From: Rhexocercosporidium sp. MPI-PUGE-AT-0058
Lineage: Eukaryota; Ascomycota; Leotiomycetes; Helotiales
Assembly (NCBI GenBank): GCA_020746875.1
Contig: JAGTJL010000005.1
Span: 1,302,001-1,366,000 of the forward strand
Direction of reading: 5' to 3'
DNA length: 64,000 bases
Shown here: positions 49,881-62,050 of the stretch, piece after piece
Layout of the letters: each line of letters starts with the position of its first letter
Position numbering within the stretch: position 1 is the first letter of the stretch
The notes under the pieces: model-generated
What the model saw: only the letters and a program-made list of their open reading frames with translations
Databases searched by the model: none
Told to the model about the DNA's origin: nothing
Translations under genes and position numbers: made by a program

Positions 49881-50227
49881 GGTGGAAAAGGGAATAGGCA
49901 AGTGCTGAGGAAAATGGTAAGTTACAAGAAGTAGAGCTATCTACGCCTCGGTATATGTCAACTGCGCTCGCGATTTTTAGTCGCTTCTTAGAAATGCTAG
50001 TGTCTTCAAAATTTTGTTGTTGTTGCTTGGCTTACATTCCTCCGCATGTACGTCAAGTTGACTTCCCATCCTTCCTGCTTCAGAAACTCTCAAAGTCTAG
50101 CTTGACTAGTGTTAAGGATGTGTTTTAAAGCAATATTCAAGAGGGGTTCTCGCACAATCAAGATCTGAGTCAAGTTTTCAATTTGTGTATCCTACATACT
50201 GCTCATCCCTTCCCTCGATCCAGATCT
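49881..50227. other. Intergenic
   Basis: About 350 bp separating two minus-strand genes. Nothing further seen. Confidence 0.5.
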
Positions 50228-51513
50228 TTACTCCTTCTTGACTGGGCCGATGGGCTGTAATCGTCAGCAAAAATGTCTGATTGGCTTGGAAACAACAGAC
50301 TTACCTTCGAAGGCTCAACATGTTGCTGTTGTCCAGCCATTCCCATCAGCCAAACATTGTCGGGGCTTTGAACTCCATTTGGTCCTCCCAAGAAGTTATG
50401 TGGGAAACCGATATCAAAAGCATTAGCCTCCTCGATAGCCTTGACATCCTCCGCAGTCAATTTCAAGCTCAATCCCTCGATGTTGCCTTTCAAGTGATCA
50501 ATCTTGCGTCCTCCGACAATAGGGAAGACGTAAGGAGTCTTTTGCATCACATATGCCAAAGCAACGCTGGTAATTTGCGCCTTGTTGGCAGTGGCGATCT
50601 TCTCTAGAACCTTGCTGACCTTGATAGCAGCCTCACTCGCCTCCCCCATCTTGCGGCCTTCTTGGCTCTTGCGCTGTTCGTCGGTCTTGAAGTTGCCACC
50701 TCCAAGGGCTCCCCATGGAGCCAAACCCATGCCCTCATCGCGGCACATGGGAATGATGTCGCGCTCGAAGTCACGATACTCACAACTCCATCGTCCCTGG
50801 TAAACAGAGAATTGTCTCAGATGGTTCTGGCGAGCGTACTCGTTTGCCTTGGACACGATCCAGGCTGGGGTATCTGAGATACCGAGATACAGAACCTTTC
50901 CTGAAGCTACGAGGTGATTCAACGATTGCATCAATTCAGGGATTGAACATGTGAAGTCCCACCAGTGGACATAGAGAAGGTCGATGTACGATGTCTGGAG
51001 CTTCGTCAAGCTGGCCTCAACGGACAGATGCAGTGACTTGGATCCGTTTCCAGCAGTGTTAACGATGATTTCCTTCTCGCCGTGGCCGGCACGGAAGCAA
51101 GTTGTGAACTTGGTAGCAATGACCATTTGGTCTCTGATGCCTCGCTTCTTCATCCATTCTCCGAGCCACTTCTCGGACTCTTCACTCTATTAAATCATCA
51201 GAACAGTTAGCGTTCAGGTGATTGAATTAGTGCGAACCTGGTAGTTATTGGCAGTGTCGATGAAGTTTCCTCCAGACGCGTAGAAAAAACCGAGAATCTC
51301 CTCGGTGCTCTTCTGGTCACATTCACCCATGAAGTCTTTCCTACGAGAAACTGTCAATGGTTTCATGGCAACAGGGCTGCAAAATTCTTACCAGGAATTG
51401 CCAAAATTCATTGCCCCGAGACATAGAGGACTTACTCGTACCGAAGCTGTCGGGGAGAGCATGCGATAGTAACCGAGAGCGGTTTTAGGAGCGGGGGGTG
51501 ATGGGAATGCCAT
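50228..51513 (-). CDS. Aldo-keto reductase (aryl-alcohol dehydrogenase / norsolorinic acid reductase-like)
   Basis: NADPH-dependent oxidoreductase of the yeast Aad/AKR9 type. Exons 51513-51392, 51340-51238, 51186-50305 and 50254-50228 (the last codes only PIGPVKKE plus stop); 377 residues. The catalytic tetrad is visible: Asp and Tyr in FIDTANNYQ, Lys in MVIATKFT, His in YVHWWD. NADPH-binding stretches are [29 protein letters not shown] and [20 protein letters not shown]. No polyketide synthase or other pathway gene lies nearby, so there is no reason to place it in a secondary-metabolite cluster. Confidence 0.93.
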
Positions 51514-52475
51514 GGTGATGGTAGAAAGACGAAGTGTTTTGGTTTGAAAAATTTGGATATGTGTCTCGAAATTACAATCGATGTTGTGCAGAGAGTCAAA
51601 GTATGATTTCCACCACGATATCGGGGGATATTGGTAGGTACTTATAATATATCATGATCTCATAACTGAAAGGTAGCCCCTCACTTACTTGCAACCAACC
51701 CGCGATGAACCTAAACTCCGTCTAGTTCCCGAATCTTGCATTAAACTCTAGACAGTGGAAACTTCTGTCTCGTTCGTCCCTGGAAGTCTAAACTACCGTT
51801 GCTTCTGATTCGATAGCAGGAGAGATTTGGAGTTTTCCCGATACCATTTCGGCGTTTAGCGGTGGAGCAAAGTCATTTCTTTTGCGCCAGACGCAGCATC
51901 CCCCACTCAATCTTAAACCCGACAGATTCTCCGACACACTAAACTGTTGAAAAACCTTAGCTAGAGCCAGACAGGCAAATTCGATAACCATCCAGAAATA
52001 TCAATTGAAAGCTAAATCGATTCTAGGACAAAGCCCCATTGAGTCTTCTCCATCGTCAACAGAACCGCTCACCAATTGGTCCTCGTTTTGATGCTCCCGA
52101 TGCGAGTACTTCGGACGATGAATGATCCTGGACCTTGCAGAACTCCTCATAGTCGCGTGAAACTTCCTCGATAGACTACTGTTCAAGAAGCACTTTTCAT
52201 ATCGTTTCCCCCCACAAACTGCTTTGAATAGAGCTTTCGCCTCCAGGCTAAAGCCGACGGACGGGAAATGCGAGTCCAGGGAACTCGGCCGAATCACGTG
52301 GCATATTCAAAGTCCCAAGTTCAAAATCGGAGCTAGGAGACGGCCGAAGAATTTATAATAAATACATGTTCCCCGCTTCGGTCTCAAGAAAAATTCTCTC
52401 CACCAAAAACTTCATCTCGTTCCAAAACGCTCGTATAATTGTTGTGAATAACGCTTTTCTATTTTGGTGCGGCGA
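51514..52475. promoter_or_regulatory. Divergent intergenic region, aldo-keto reductase and MFS carrier
   Basis: 962 bp. TATA-like stretches at about 51640-51650 (reductase side) and 52353-52362 (carrier side) are candidate core promoters only. Confidence 0.45.
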
Positions 52476-54112
52476 ATGCAAAGCGAGGGTTACATTGAAG
52501 CAGAGGCCAGCTGCTTGAAAAAATACCAACCCTCTCAAAATGAATTCCCATCTGCCAGGCCCCCACTCCAGGATGTCGAGAAGCCGGAAGTGAACGATGC
52601 TGAGGCCTCAGTCACTAGACCACCAGTGGTTGAGGTAGTTTCATACCCAGCTCTTAACGAGAAAGGTATCTTCGAACAGAGCAATGCTCCAGAGTCCGAC
52701 AATTCGTCTGATACCGACGAAGAAGAGGATGACTTCCCTGAAGGCGGTCTAAGAGCGTAAGCGAATTCCGTTTTGAGCATTGTCTATTAGACATATCTGA
52801 AGCCTTTTTGTTTCACCCATCAGCGATCAATGCGGTACACCTTCTCCTACTTGAATAAAGCTAACTTTTCAGATGGCTCGTCGTTCTAGGATCCTTCTGT
52901 GGCTCATTCTCCGTCTTTGGAATCATCAACAGCACAGCCGTCTTGCTCGAATACTTTAGCCATCACCAGCTACAAGACAATGACGAGAGCCAGATCGGTT
53001 GGATCTTTGGTCTTGCTCTGTTCTTGACTTTCTTCTGTGGAGCTCCCATCGGACCTATCTTCGACTCATACGGACCAAGAGCCTTGATATTCTGTGGAAG
53101 TGTCCTCTTGATAGCTTCGATGTTCTTACTTGGGCTCTGTACTCGTGAGTGATATGGCTTTAGGTTATGCCACCTTCGCTAACCTTGACCAGAATATTGG
53201 CACTTCATCATGGTCTATAGCGTCATGAATGGCATCGGTGGCTGTCTGATTAACACCCCCTGCATCGCCTCCATCGGACACTTCTTTCTCGTCAGGCGTG
53301 GAAATGCCACAGGAATAGCCATGACCGCTGGATCCATTGGCGGCATCATTTTCCCATTGATGCTGCAACGACTCTTTCCAAGGGTAGGCTTCGCTTGGGC
53401 AACTCGAATTCTTGGATTCATACTTGTGTTCCTTCTCATCTTAGCAAATTTACTTGTTCGGAGTAGGCTTCCTCGGAAACCAATGGCAAGCTTCAAGAGT
53501 GTGTCGCCCGAGTTTAGTCTCTTTTACAAAGACATGCCATTTGCGCTGGTGTCTCTCGGGATATTCTTGATGGAGTGGGGTATCATCGTTCCTCTGACGT
53601 ATATCACTTCTTACGCGACGTCGCATGGACAAACTTCTGCCTTCGGTTTCGAGATCATCGCCATCCTGAATGCAGGATCCTTCTTCGGACGGTTCTTTGC
53701 TGGATTGGTCGCCGACATGATCGGAAGAATGAACACACTCGTCCTCAGCATCGGCATGTGTATCATTGCATGTCTTGCCTTGTGGCTCCCGGCAGGAAAC
53801 TCAGCACCAATGCTCATCGTCTTCGCCGTCATCTTCGGCTTTGTGAGTGGCAGCAATTTGAGTCTTAGTCCTGTTTGCGTTGGTCAACTGTGTAAGACAG
53901 AGCACTATGGTCGCTATTTTGCTACTTGCTGGATGTTCGTCGCGTTTGGGACGCTCACAGCACTTCCAATTGGAGGACAGATCCTCACGATGATGGATGG
54001 CGACTACACCGGTCTTATCATCTTTGCCGCTATGTCTTACCTGGGCGCTGCTATGTGTCTCATCGCGGCCAGAGTCTTGAAGGTTGGCTGGAAGCTCAAT
54101 ATGATCTACTGA
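52476..54112 (+). CDS. MFS transporter, monocarboxylate (MCT) type
   Basis: Exons 52476-52756, 52873-53144 and 53193-54112; 490 residues. Start chosen at the first ATG (MQSEGYIEAEASCLKKYQPS). A ~93-residue acidic cytosolic N-terminus ends DEEEDDFPEGGLRAWLVVLG, where the DxPEGGxxAW-like entry to the first helix is the MCT-family hallmark in fungi. Later family segments include GIINSTAVLLEYF, GWIFGLALFLTFFCG, AMTAGSIGGIIFPLML, ILNAGSFFGRFFAGLVADMI and MSPVCVGQLC-like LSLSPVCVGQLCKTEHYGRY. About 12 transmembrane helices. The substrate is unknown; relatives take up monocarboxylates or riboflavin. Confidence 0.93.
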
Positions 54113-55435
54113 GGCCCACAATAGGGAGGTGAAGGGCGGTGCTACCCGACAGATTGGAGGAGAGGTGGGTGCTATGTCGGCAACGACTACGCAAAACGTT
54201 GAAAGTTCATTTCGGTTTTTGGATTTAGGAATTGGAGGATTGTAGATTTGTGGAATTTTGGTCATTTGCTTTGAGAATCGCGTTGGATATGTTTGCATAT
54301 TAACTGCTTCCGTTATTTCTTAACCCTTTACTGCTTTAGGGTCATCTGATCGCATCTAATGATGCCACTACATTCATTAAAATAGCCATAGCAAATGAAG
54401 TATCATGGGTACTTGCCCACTTCAAACTTGATTTCCCACCGTTGCTTGAAATCTGTGCTTGATAACTTCTGGCTACTTAGACCTTGAAATTCGCTGGCTC
54501 TTTGTCAGGTTTTGCTTAACTGTAAAAGCCATAAAATGTGGGAACGTAGGTGACGATGACATTTTAATGTTACCAAGCAACAACAATTCACCAATCAAGC
54601 TGTTACAACCTTGCCTCTTCATGTTCATTATTCACCTTCAGCCGGTACTAACACACGGTAGAAACAGCATTAGTTCAGACGGCATTACACCCATAAAGTC
54701 CTAGTCGAGGTGCAAGCTCCCTGGCATCAGATCAACACCTCTAAGCTTCTGCATCTCCAGAAGGTGCTTCGCCACTAGTTGCGTCAGATCCTCAAGAGTA
54801 GACAGAGTTGGTAGCCTTCTGGCTGAAACCCGGCGATTGCAGATCAGTTGCAAGCACTCGAAATCTAGAAATAAAATCAAAAACAGTACCAACGTCACCA
54901 TACAAAAAGGAGAAAACAGCAAAAGTAAGTAAATCATCCTTCCCAAGAAGCGAGGCAGGAACAGCGTGATTCAAACTTTTTCATTTAGCTTAAATGTTTC
55001 TACTTATGGCCTGAAGCTATCCACACGAATTCAAGAGTAGACGAATGATATTCTTAGCCACTACATTGTTGACCTTACAGCTGAGAACTTTTTGCCGATC
55101 CTCAAGTCTCGCTTACGCCACATCAAAATAACAACAGCAGACCGGATGTAACCATCTACTTGTCTTTACTTGCGTAAATCCAAGCAATCAATCTGCTCTG
55201 ATAAACTAAGATTAATACAACATCCAGTGCTTTTATCTCATCAATCAATCAAAGTCTTTCACGCCATGTGAATCACAATATGCATGAGGCTGACTCAGAA
55301 CTCGTACTGTCACAGTCATCGGCTGATCACTCAAGAATGACGCAAGCTGTACAGCAGTAAGGATTGAGGTACTCCTCTCTTCTTATAAGTCAAGCTGAAG
55401 GAAACAAACTCAGGCTTGTTTTATGGATCGCCATC
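54113..55435. other. Intergenic
   Basis: 1.3 kb downstream of the MCT-type carrier. No coding frame, RNA gene or repeat supported. Confidence 0.5.
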
Positions 55436-55768
55436 ATGCACATACCAATATTCAAACACTCAACATCTACAACCTCATATCCCACCACCCCAGCACTACC
55501 ATGGACGATGCCTATAATCACCTCAATGGAGAAATTCGACCAAATCCTCGTTGATCACCATCACCGCCGAGCTATTATTTTCATTACCACCACGCATTGC
55601 CAGGACCTCAGTCCTGAAGAGATGGCTTGGTGTCACAACTACCAGGTCTTGACCGATGTTTACTTGTTTACAGCGGGGTTTGATATTTGGCCACTGCTGC
55701 AGGAACAGGTTACACCGAAGGTTAGGCCGTGCTGGGTTACGTTTCATAACGGGAAGGAGACGGGTTAG
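55436..55768 (+). CDS. Possible small thioredoxin-fold-like protein
   Basis: Intronless open frame of 110 residues. ATG at 55436 (MHIPIFKHSTSTT) or, more likely, an internal ATG near 55509 (MPIITSMEKFDQILVDHHHR). From there the layout resembles a small thioredoxin-like fold: a beta strand RAIIFITTT, a helix with SPEEMAWCHNYQV, a strand DVYLFTAGFD and a terminal WVTFHNGKETG, close to the ThxPTxxxFxNG end of thioredoxins. No CxxC active site is present. The call rests on pattern only; it could be a decayed or spurious frame. Confidence 0.42.
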   Translation: MHIPIFKHSTSTTSYPTTPALPWTMPIITSMEKFDQILVDHHHRRAIIFITTTHCQDLSPEEMAWCHNYQVLTDVYLFTAGFDIWPLLQEQVTPKVRPCWVTFHNGKETG

Positions 55769-57520
55769 GTAGGAGGTGGGTTGAGGAGGTTTGTGGAGAT
55801 GCATAGGGAGAAGAAGGCGCTGTAATGAAGGGCTGAAATCGAGTGTCAGGGCAATGACTGTCACTGCATGGATACATACTGAGGGGACTTAGTTGAGGAT
55901 GAGAATGGATGTGGCTACCTCGGGCATCCGAGACCAGCGCGTGAAATTCAAATTGGGGAAAAGAGGAGCTGCTGCTGGATTGAAACTTGTGTCTGAATCA
56001 ATCAAAGATCTACCAGCTGAGGAACAGCAAAATCTCGAGAAACATGAGAATACGCGGAAGACTATAGAACCTGGCAATGAGGTTAGATAAATTGCATCCA
56101 ATTGTAAATGATATAGGATCTCAAAACAGCTAATGAAGAGTCTGTGCAAGAGAACAAGACTCTTCACGTGTGTAGTGAATTTTCCTCAACCTTACTCCGA
56201 CCAGAAACCGCTGCCTTAGTTGAGCCGTGCCTGCTCGCTTCTAACTCCTTACGTCTAGTAGACGAGATCATTCATTCTAGATCCGTGCTGGAGTAACTTC
56301 CCAGACATCCCATCTACGGCAATCTCCGGCAGATAATCACCCATCAAGATCTTTCCGTGAATTTATTCAATGTTTAGACGAAATAAGTAATTTCCCACCA
56401 CTCAAATTGATTCGAGCTGTCCTAACCACGTCTTTCCACAAACGCATTCGCTCTGAATCATGAACTAATTTTCCAAAAGGGCGGGCGTTTTGGAACTGAT
56501 GCAATTTCTGGCATCGGTGCGGTTCACCGCAAGCATTAACAATACAGGAAAAAAACTAACCAAAAAAAGCTCAAAAATGACAAAACAACATAAAAAGGGG
56601 GAGGAGCGGCCATCCGGCACGTAAGTACCACTCCTTTCTTTCTTCAAATCAGATGTGGTTGAGAGAGCTTGAATCAATTCATTTTTGCCCTTTTCTTTTG
56701 TTTACTTCTTCTGTTTACTTCTGTTTTGTTTTGTTTAGCTTAGCGAGCTCTGTCATGCTCAATAAAACAAGGATGCGACGGACCCACACCGCAGTCACAA
56801 AGCCAAATATGTCTCGTCTCCCAGCAGATTCTCATGAAATCTTCAACCAGTCTTCAGAGAAGGAAATCGTGGTAAAGGAAGCAGAGTACTAATATTTGGC
56901 TCAACTCAAGCACAAAAAGCCACCTCTGCCACCTCTGCCAGCTTGCCCCCTACCCTCTTCCTTTACTCAAAGCTCGAGGCTAGCTAACTACGCTTCCACG
57001 GAAACCGCAATACTACTTACAATTATTAGTTGTATTTATCTCCTTTGCACAAACTCTTCAGCTGAGCTCTAGCTACGCGCGACGGCTGGGAGCCAATGAA
57101 GGCACGTACAGTACAGTCAAAGCTGACCTCAATTCTGGGGAGCTTGCGTCTGAAATGCACAATGCCTATGCCGATGAACAAATGTGGAATAACACGAGAG
57201 AGAGAAAGAGTCGAAGCAGAAAGGCGCCAAACAAAGTCAGAAACCCAAGATGGAAAGCACAGCCCCGTCTTAGTGAGCCGTTGAATCGGTGTGGTTTAAT
57301 TGGATTTTTTTTGTGGCACTTGCTGGACCTAAAAATCCAGAGCAACCTAGAGAGAGAAGGCACTATGTATATTTGTGGTATCTCCGATCTTACAATATAT
57401 CTACAAAGATATCTGAGGACATCTCCAAAACCTGACCACCGCCCGAACTCCACAACCAATGCTACCATACCAGGTTTCTGCCATATCAGCTTCCGGATAT
57501 ATCTCCAAAACCCCTCCCAT
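55769..57520. other. Intergenic
   Basis: 1.75 kb between the small open frame and the Mdv1 stop. It contains short open frames (55899-56090 and 56653-56892, plus strand) without recognisable features, T-rich tracts near 56695-56735, and a TACAGTA at 57107. No gene called. Confidence 0.5.
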
Positions 57521-59632
57521 CTAACATGTCCATATTCCGACGATACCGTCCTTCCGTCCCTCAGTCAAGTAGCCATCCTTGATCCTAACCTTTTCTACAA
57601 TGGAAGGTGTCTTGCCATCCTCCTCGGCCGTGACACCTGCTCCACAGTCCCAGTGGCGCCCATCCGTTTTATCATACACCTTCACCACGTCTTCGCCCGC
57701 TGCTGTTACAATCCTTCGGTTATCGAACATCATGCTTGTGATGGGGGCATCATATGCATATGCATCGAAAATCGCGCCTGTCCTGAGATCCCAAATCTAC
57801 AGTATGTTAGCAACGATTCGGAAAATTCTTGTGTGGTGAGAAGTGCTTACTCTGACGCTCCGATCCAGACTGCCCGTAATCAAATGTACATCGTCGAATT
57901 GTAGACAAGTCACAGGACCAGTGTGGCCAACAAGACTTCGGTGAACCTGTCCACTCCGCAAATCCCACAGTCGCACCATACCATCAGCTGTTCCACATGC
58001 CAGTGCAGCATCGAAAACTTGCACAGCTCCGACAAAATCCGCTGAGCCATCAGCCACTTTACCAGTCTGACGCCAAGACCCTTCACTGGATCCCATGGTT
58101 GCTGAAGCTTGAGCTGCTGCCCACATCACATCCAACGTTTGTACGCAACGTCCCTTTTCAAGATCCCATTGTCGTAATGTTTTGTCAGCTGACCCAGATA
58201 TGAGGGTGTCTCCTTTGAAATGCAAGGCAGTAATCTCGTCTACATGGGCCTCTAATGTGAACAGTGGACAGTCTCGCATGGTTCCTGGCGGTGGTTCGGG
58301 TTCCTCATCTTCGGGATTCCCAAAAGCTAATGGATCATCTTCTTCGTCACCATCCTTGTTGATCCGGTTGTCCTGGGGATCATATCGTGCCTTACTAAGA
58401 TCCCACAATCGAATAGTTGCATCCATAGATCCAGTTGCCACTATGTTGTCCTCGACCTGAAGGGTTCTGACAGAAGCCGTATGACCTTCCAAAAGACCTA
58501 TGCAACGCCCTGCATTCAAGTCCCATACTCGAACGGTATCATCTAGAGCGGCAGTAACCATGGTACCAAATGGAACGTCGAAATCTAAGGCTGTAATCGA
58601 ATCGTTATGAGCCCGAAGTTCCCGTATGTTTGACCCAGGCTCAAAGTGCTCGTGCAAGATTGGCATCGATTTCCGCCGTATTGTCTTATGCCGCTTGGGA
58701 CGTGTAGGTGTCGTATTTTCAGATGGGAGTTTCTCGTATATGGACTCGGACATGAATGAAGCATCCATAGCTGGGTCATCCAGATCCTCTTCCTCCTCTG
58801 CCTTCGATGCTTCAGCAGCAAAAGCCGCAGCATCATCTAGTTGTTCTTGAGCATCCTCTAGGCGGTTCTCAACGTCCAGAACTACGGCCAATTAGTACGG
58901 TATCTCTAGCTCGAACGGTAACAACTGACTGTCATGCTCTAACATAGCCTCTTCCTGCTCAAGCCCCGCTAATCTATCCAAAACAATCTTTCTCATGTAA
59001 TTCAGATTCGAGATCTTATTGTCTATCTCCCTTATCTCACTGCTTGCCATATTCTTTCGAATGCCCATCATTTCGAGTCGGTGGTTGAGAGAGTTCTGCT
59101 CCTTCTTGAGTTTCGCAATGGATGGGGGGCTCTCGGAGTCGGATTTATCGTCCTCGAGCAACTTCCTTCCCCGAGATATTCGCCTTTTGTGTACCTTCCC
59201 ATCTGGACTCTCCGGCAAGGTAGCTTGGAAACCCTGGAATAAAGAGTAGGCATTTTCGTTCTCTGGGATATTGGCCAAAAGTTCGTCAGGTAAGTATGTC
59301 AAGGCACGATATTGGATCTCCGAGGTCGAAAGCTTCGAACGAACCATGTCCGTAGGGGATGTTTTGGCAAATGAGAAGACGCTTCTCTGCAGATTTGGCC
59401 GCCTCAGTTGCTTTTGGAGGTCGCTCATCGCGTTTTGGTAATGGGTGCTCGAGGTTGGATCCAGCGGTCCCATCAGATGGCCAGCTGTCGTAGTAACCTT
59501 CCTCCCAAATGCCTCTAAACCCTTTGTCTACTAGGTATTAGCACATGTATTCATGGAATTTGGAGCACTCACGGATATGAGGGCATCATCGTCGCCATCC
59601 AATGGAGAGCCATTGCGGCTGGAGCTCGCCAT
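57521..59632 (-). CDS. MDV1: Mdv1/Caf4-type mitochondrial division WD40 protein
   Basis: Adaptor that links Fis1 on the outer mitochondrial membrane to the dynamin Dnm1 during fission. Exons 59632-59573, 59527-58930, 58881-57851 and 57796-57521; 654 residues. The N-terminal half is helical and includes the Fis1-binding type region; a coiled coil spans about 145-245 ([20 protein letters not shown], then [20 protein letters not shown]). The C-terminal seven-blade WD40 domain has repeats [53 protein letters not shown] and [14 protein letters not shown]. An acidic insert ([13 protein letters not shown]) lies between blades, as in other filamentous fungi. All four exons join in frame. Confidence 0.94.
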
Positions 59633-60061
59633 GCGTGCTGTCGTGCACTACGCGCCAGCATATACAAAGTATGTAGCGATCGGGGCAATAAATAGGGAAT
59701 CCACAGTGAGAGGCGGGATTGTGATGGCAGAAGCTAGGTGTATTTGTTATAGACTTGCTTTCCCTCGATGATGCTGGACTTGGTGCCGGGTTAAGGCTGT
59801 CAAGCCACATCGAGTGGCTGATTGTCGGTAATGCGGCCGCTTCCTACCCCAGCTCCGAAGCGGCTTGACTTCGAGATCTTGTCCTACGTCGGAGGGGAAG
59901 CTGAACTCAATAACAACGAGAAGCCATTGATTGCTCCTCTTGAGTCATCCCCCACCTCCTAAGTCACTACTCACTTTGGGATACTTTCACATTCTATTTC
60001 GCCGTTCACGTCCAATTTTCAGAGCCTTGAAAGTGTTCTGGTATCTCACTTCAACACAGCT
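59633..60061. promoter_or_regulatory. Divergent promoter region, MDV1 and ARO7
   Basis: 429 bp between divergent starts; no motif identified. Confidence 0.5.
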
Positions 60062-60901
60062 ATGGACACAGCCATTGACCTGTCCGATGCCTCCAAGGCT
60101 TTGGATCTCTCCAACATTCGATTCCAGCTCATGTAAGTAGTGCAGAATCTGCCGACAGTTCAAAACTAACCATGGTAATTCTGTAGCCGCTTAGAGGATA
60201 CCATCACCTTCCACCTTATTGAGCGAGTCCAATTTCCCCTCAACAACACAATTTACAAACCCGGTGCTCTCAAAATACCAAACAGCGACCTAAGTTTCCT
60301 CGACTGGACACTCCGCGAACGAGAAAAGCTGGATTCCTTAATCAGGAGATTCGAATCACCAGACGAATACCCATTCTTCAAAGAAAGTCTACAGAAGCCT
60401 ATCCTACAACCACTTCACTACCCAAAAATACTGCACAAGAACGACGTCAATGTGAACGAGAAAATAAAGAAGAGCTACATCGAACATTTCCTCCCCGCAG
60501 CCTGTGCTGATTTTGGACGGGAGGATCGGGGTGAGACTGAGGAGAATTACGGATCGTCAGCAACGGCCGACATCGCATGCTTGCAGGCGCTCTCTCGACG
60601 AATCCATTTTGGCAAATTTGTTGCCGAGTCAAAGTTCCAGTCCGAGAAGGAGAAGTTCACAAACTTGATACTGGCAGGAGACCGTGAGGGTATTGGAGCT
60701 GCCATTACCAATGAGGCAGTTGAGAAAAAGGTTCTGGAGCGGTTAGGCCTGAAGGCCAGGACATATGGGACGGATCCCAGTATAGGGGCTGATGGGCAAG
60801 GAAAGATCAACGTTGATGCGGTGGTTGCGATGTACAAGGATTTTGTCATTCCACTCACCAAGGAGGTGGAGGTCGAGTACCTGATGCAGCGATTGGAATA
60901 A
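60062..60901 (+). CDS. ARO7: Chorismate mutase (eukaryotic AroQ type)
   Basis: Converts chorismate to prephenate, the first step toward phenylalanine and tyrosine. Exons 60062-60132 and 60187-60901; 261 residues, close to yeast Aro7. All-helical fold; recognisable segments are [20 protein letters not shown] (substrate-binding Arg in helix 1), [20 protein letters not shown], a [18 protein letters not shown] segment with the Arg and Lys of the active site, and [12 protein letters not shown] at the C-terminus. The allosteric (Tyr/Trp) regulatory region is retained judging by length. It converges with BCP1; the stops are only 34 bp apart, separated by an A14 tract. Confidence 0.95.
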
Positions 60902-60915
60902 GAGAAACCCATTCC

Positions 60916-60929
60916 AAAAAAAAAAAAAA
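60916..60929. repeat. A14 homopolymer
   Basis: Fourteen consecutive A residues in the 34-bp gap between the ARO7 and BCP1 stop codons. Confidence 0.95.
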
Positions 60930-60935
60930 CATAAA

Positions 60936-61857
60936 TTACTGAGGGGCATTCAGATACTCGCCAATTGCCTTTGCTGCTCCCTCAAACTTGCTTGCCTCTA
61001 TCAGAATCATCGATCCCTGTGGCTTGATACCCATCTCAGAGAATGCCCTCTTGCTATCCGCCATGCCTTCGCCCTCATCCTTAGTGTACTCAAATGAACC
61101 CGACGCAAGAGCATGTTTTTGAAGTACCTCGTCCTCGGGGTGGAAATAGAAAACCTCTCGGCTGGCCTTGGCTGCCTTGTTCTTTTTCGTTCTCGGTGCA
61201 TCTTCCTGGTCTAAGCTTGAGGAGATCTCATTATAGGTCTTGGAGAGAATGAGGTAGTGGGTGAATTCATATGGCTCCTTGTCCTCGACGGCTGCCTCGA
61301 TCTCATCTATGAGCATGGTGTACATTGGTGGCGAGATTTCTGCTGGCACATTGATCAAGCGTTCACCAAGAACGAGGCCGACTTGAGAGGAAGAGGTGAG
61401 AAGACTGCCGAGCGGTGCCAAAGACGGACTAGACTTAGACTTCTGAATGAGATATTCGGTCAAGTCTTTGATGATCTTCTTCTCGCGGTGTTCGTAAAGG
61501 TTGAGAATCGTAAGAAATGCATATGCATCCGTCTCATCTCCATCCACCTTAACAGTTGAGCCGACTGTTGGTTGTGAGAGGATGAGGTCGGCGAGAGCTG
61601 AGAGATCGAATAGCTGAGAATCAACATCAAGCAATTGTCTCAGAAGACTTTTGAGGCCGTGGAAATCGACCTCTGGCTTAAAATTGAACCATTCGAATTC
61701 AACATTGACCATATCAACATCCTATGGAGGGGTTAGTGTTGGAGCGGATATTATCTGCGGGGTACTGTACATCGTCGCTGCCACTGTCATTGTCGCCCCC
61801 TTGCGCCGAAGGTGCCTCTGGGAGGACTTCTGGATCTCTATTCCTCTTTTTGACCAT
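60936..61857 (-). CDS. BCP1: Bcp1/BCCIP-family protein
   Basis: Nuclear protein needed for Mss4 export and as a chaperone of ribosomal protein uL14 in yeast. Exons 61857-61771 and 61721-60936; 290 residues. The N-terminus is basic then acidic ([14 protein letters not shown], then [20 protein letters not shown]). Family segments are [73 protein letters not shown] and [15 protein letters not shown]. Length is as expected (yeast 283). The start is 193 bp from the GUA1 start on the opposite strand. Confidence 0.95.
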
Positions 61858-62050
61858 CTTTGCTGCTGTTGAAGACGAAAGTTGAGAAGCTAGAAGGACG
61901 GTCTGAATTAATTTCTTCAATATCGTCCTAATCTCCACGTGATCGCTATCTTAGCGCCGATGTCAAAAAATTCACCCCTCCAAGAGTCCCCCTCCTTTTC
62001 CAGACAATTGTCACGATTCAGAGTCACCAAAAACCACAAATTTCGCAAAA
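61858..62050. promoter_or_regulatory. Short bidirectional promoter, BCP1 and GUA1
   Basis: Only 193 bp separate two divergent start codons, so both promoters and 5' leaders share this interval. No factor site identified. Confidence 0.65.

Noticed and set aside
50228..54112. Possible secondary-metabolite cluster (aldo-keto reductase plus MFS carrier)
   Set aside because: No backbone enzyme, cytochrome P450 or pathway regulator nearby; neighbours are housekeeping genes.
55899..56090. Short charged open frame (64 codons) on the plus strand
   Set aside because: Too short, no family resemblance, and no splice extension found.
57155..57904. 249-codon open frame on the plus strand
   Set aside because: It overlaps the 3' exons of MDV1 in antisense and extends into unremarkable DNA; no protein family features.
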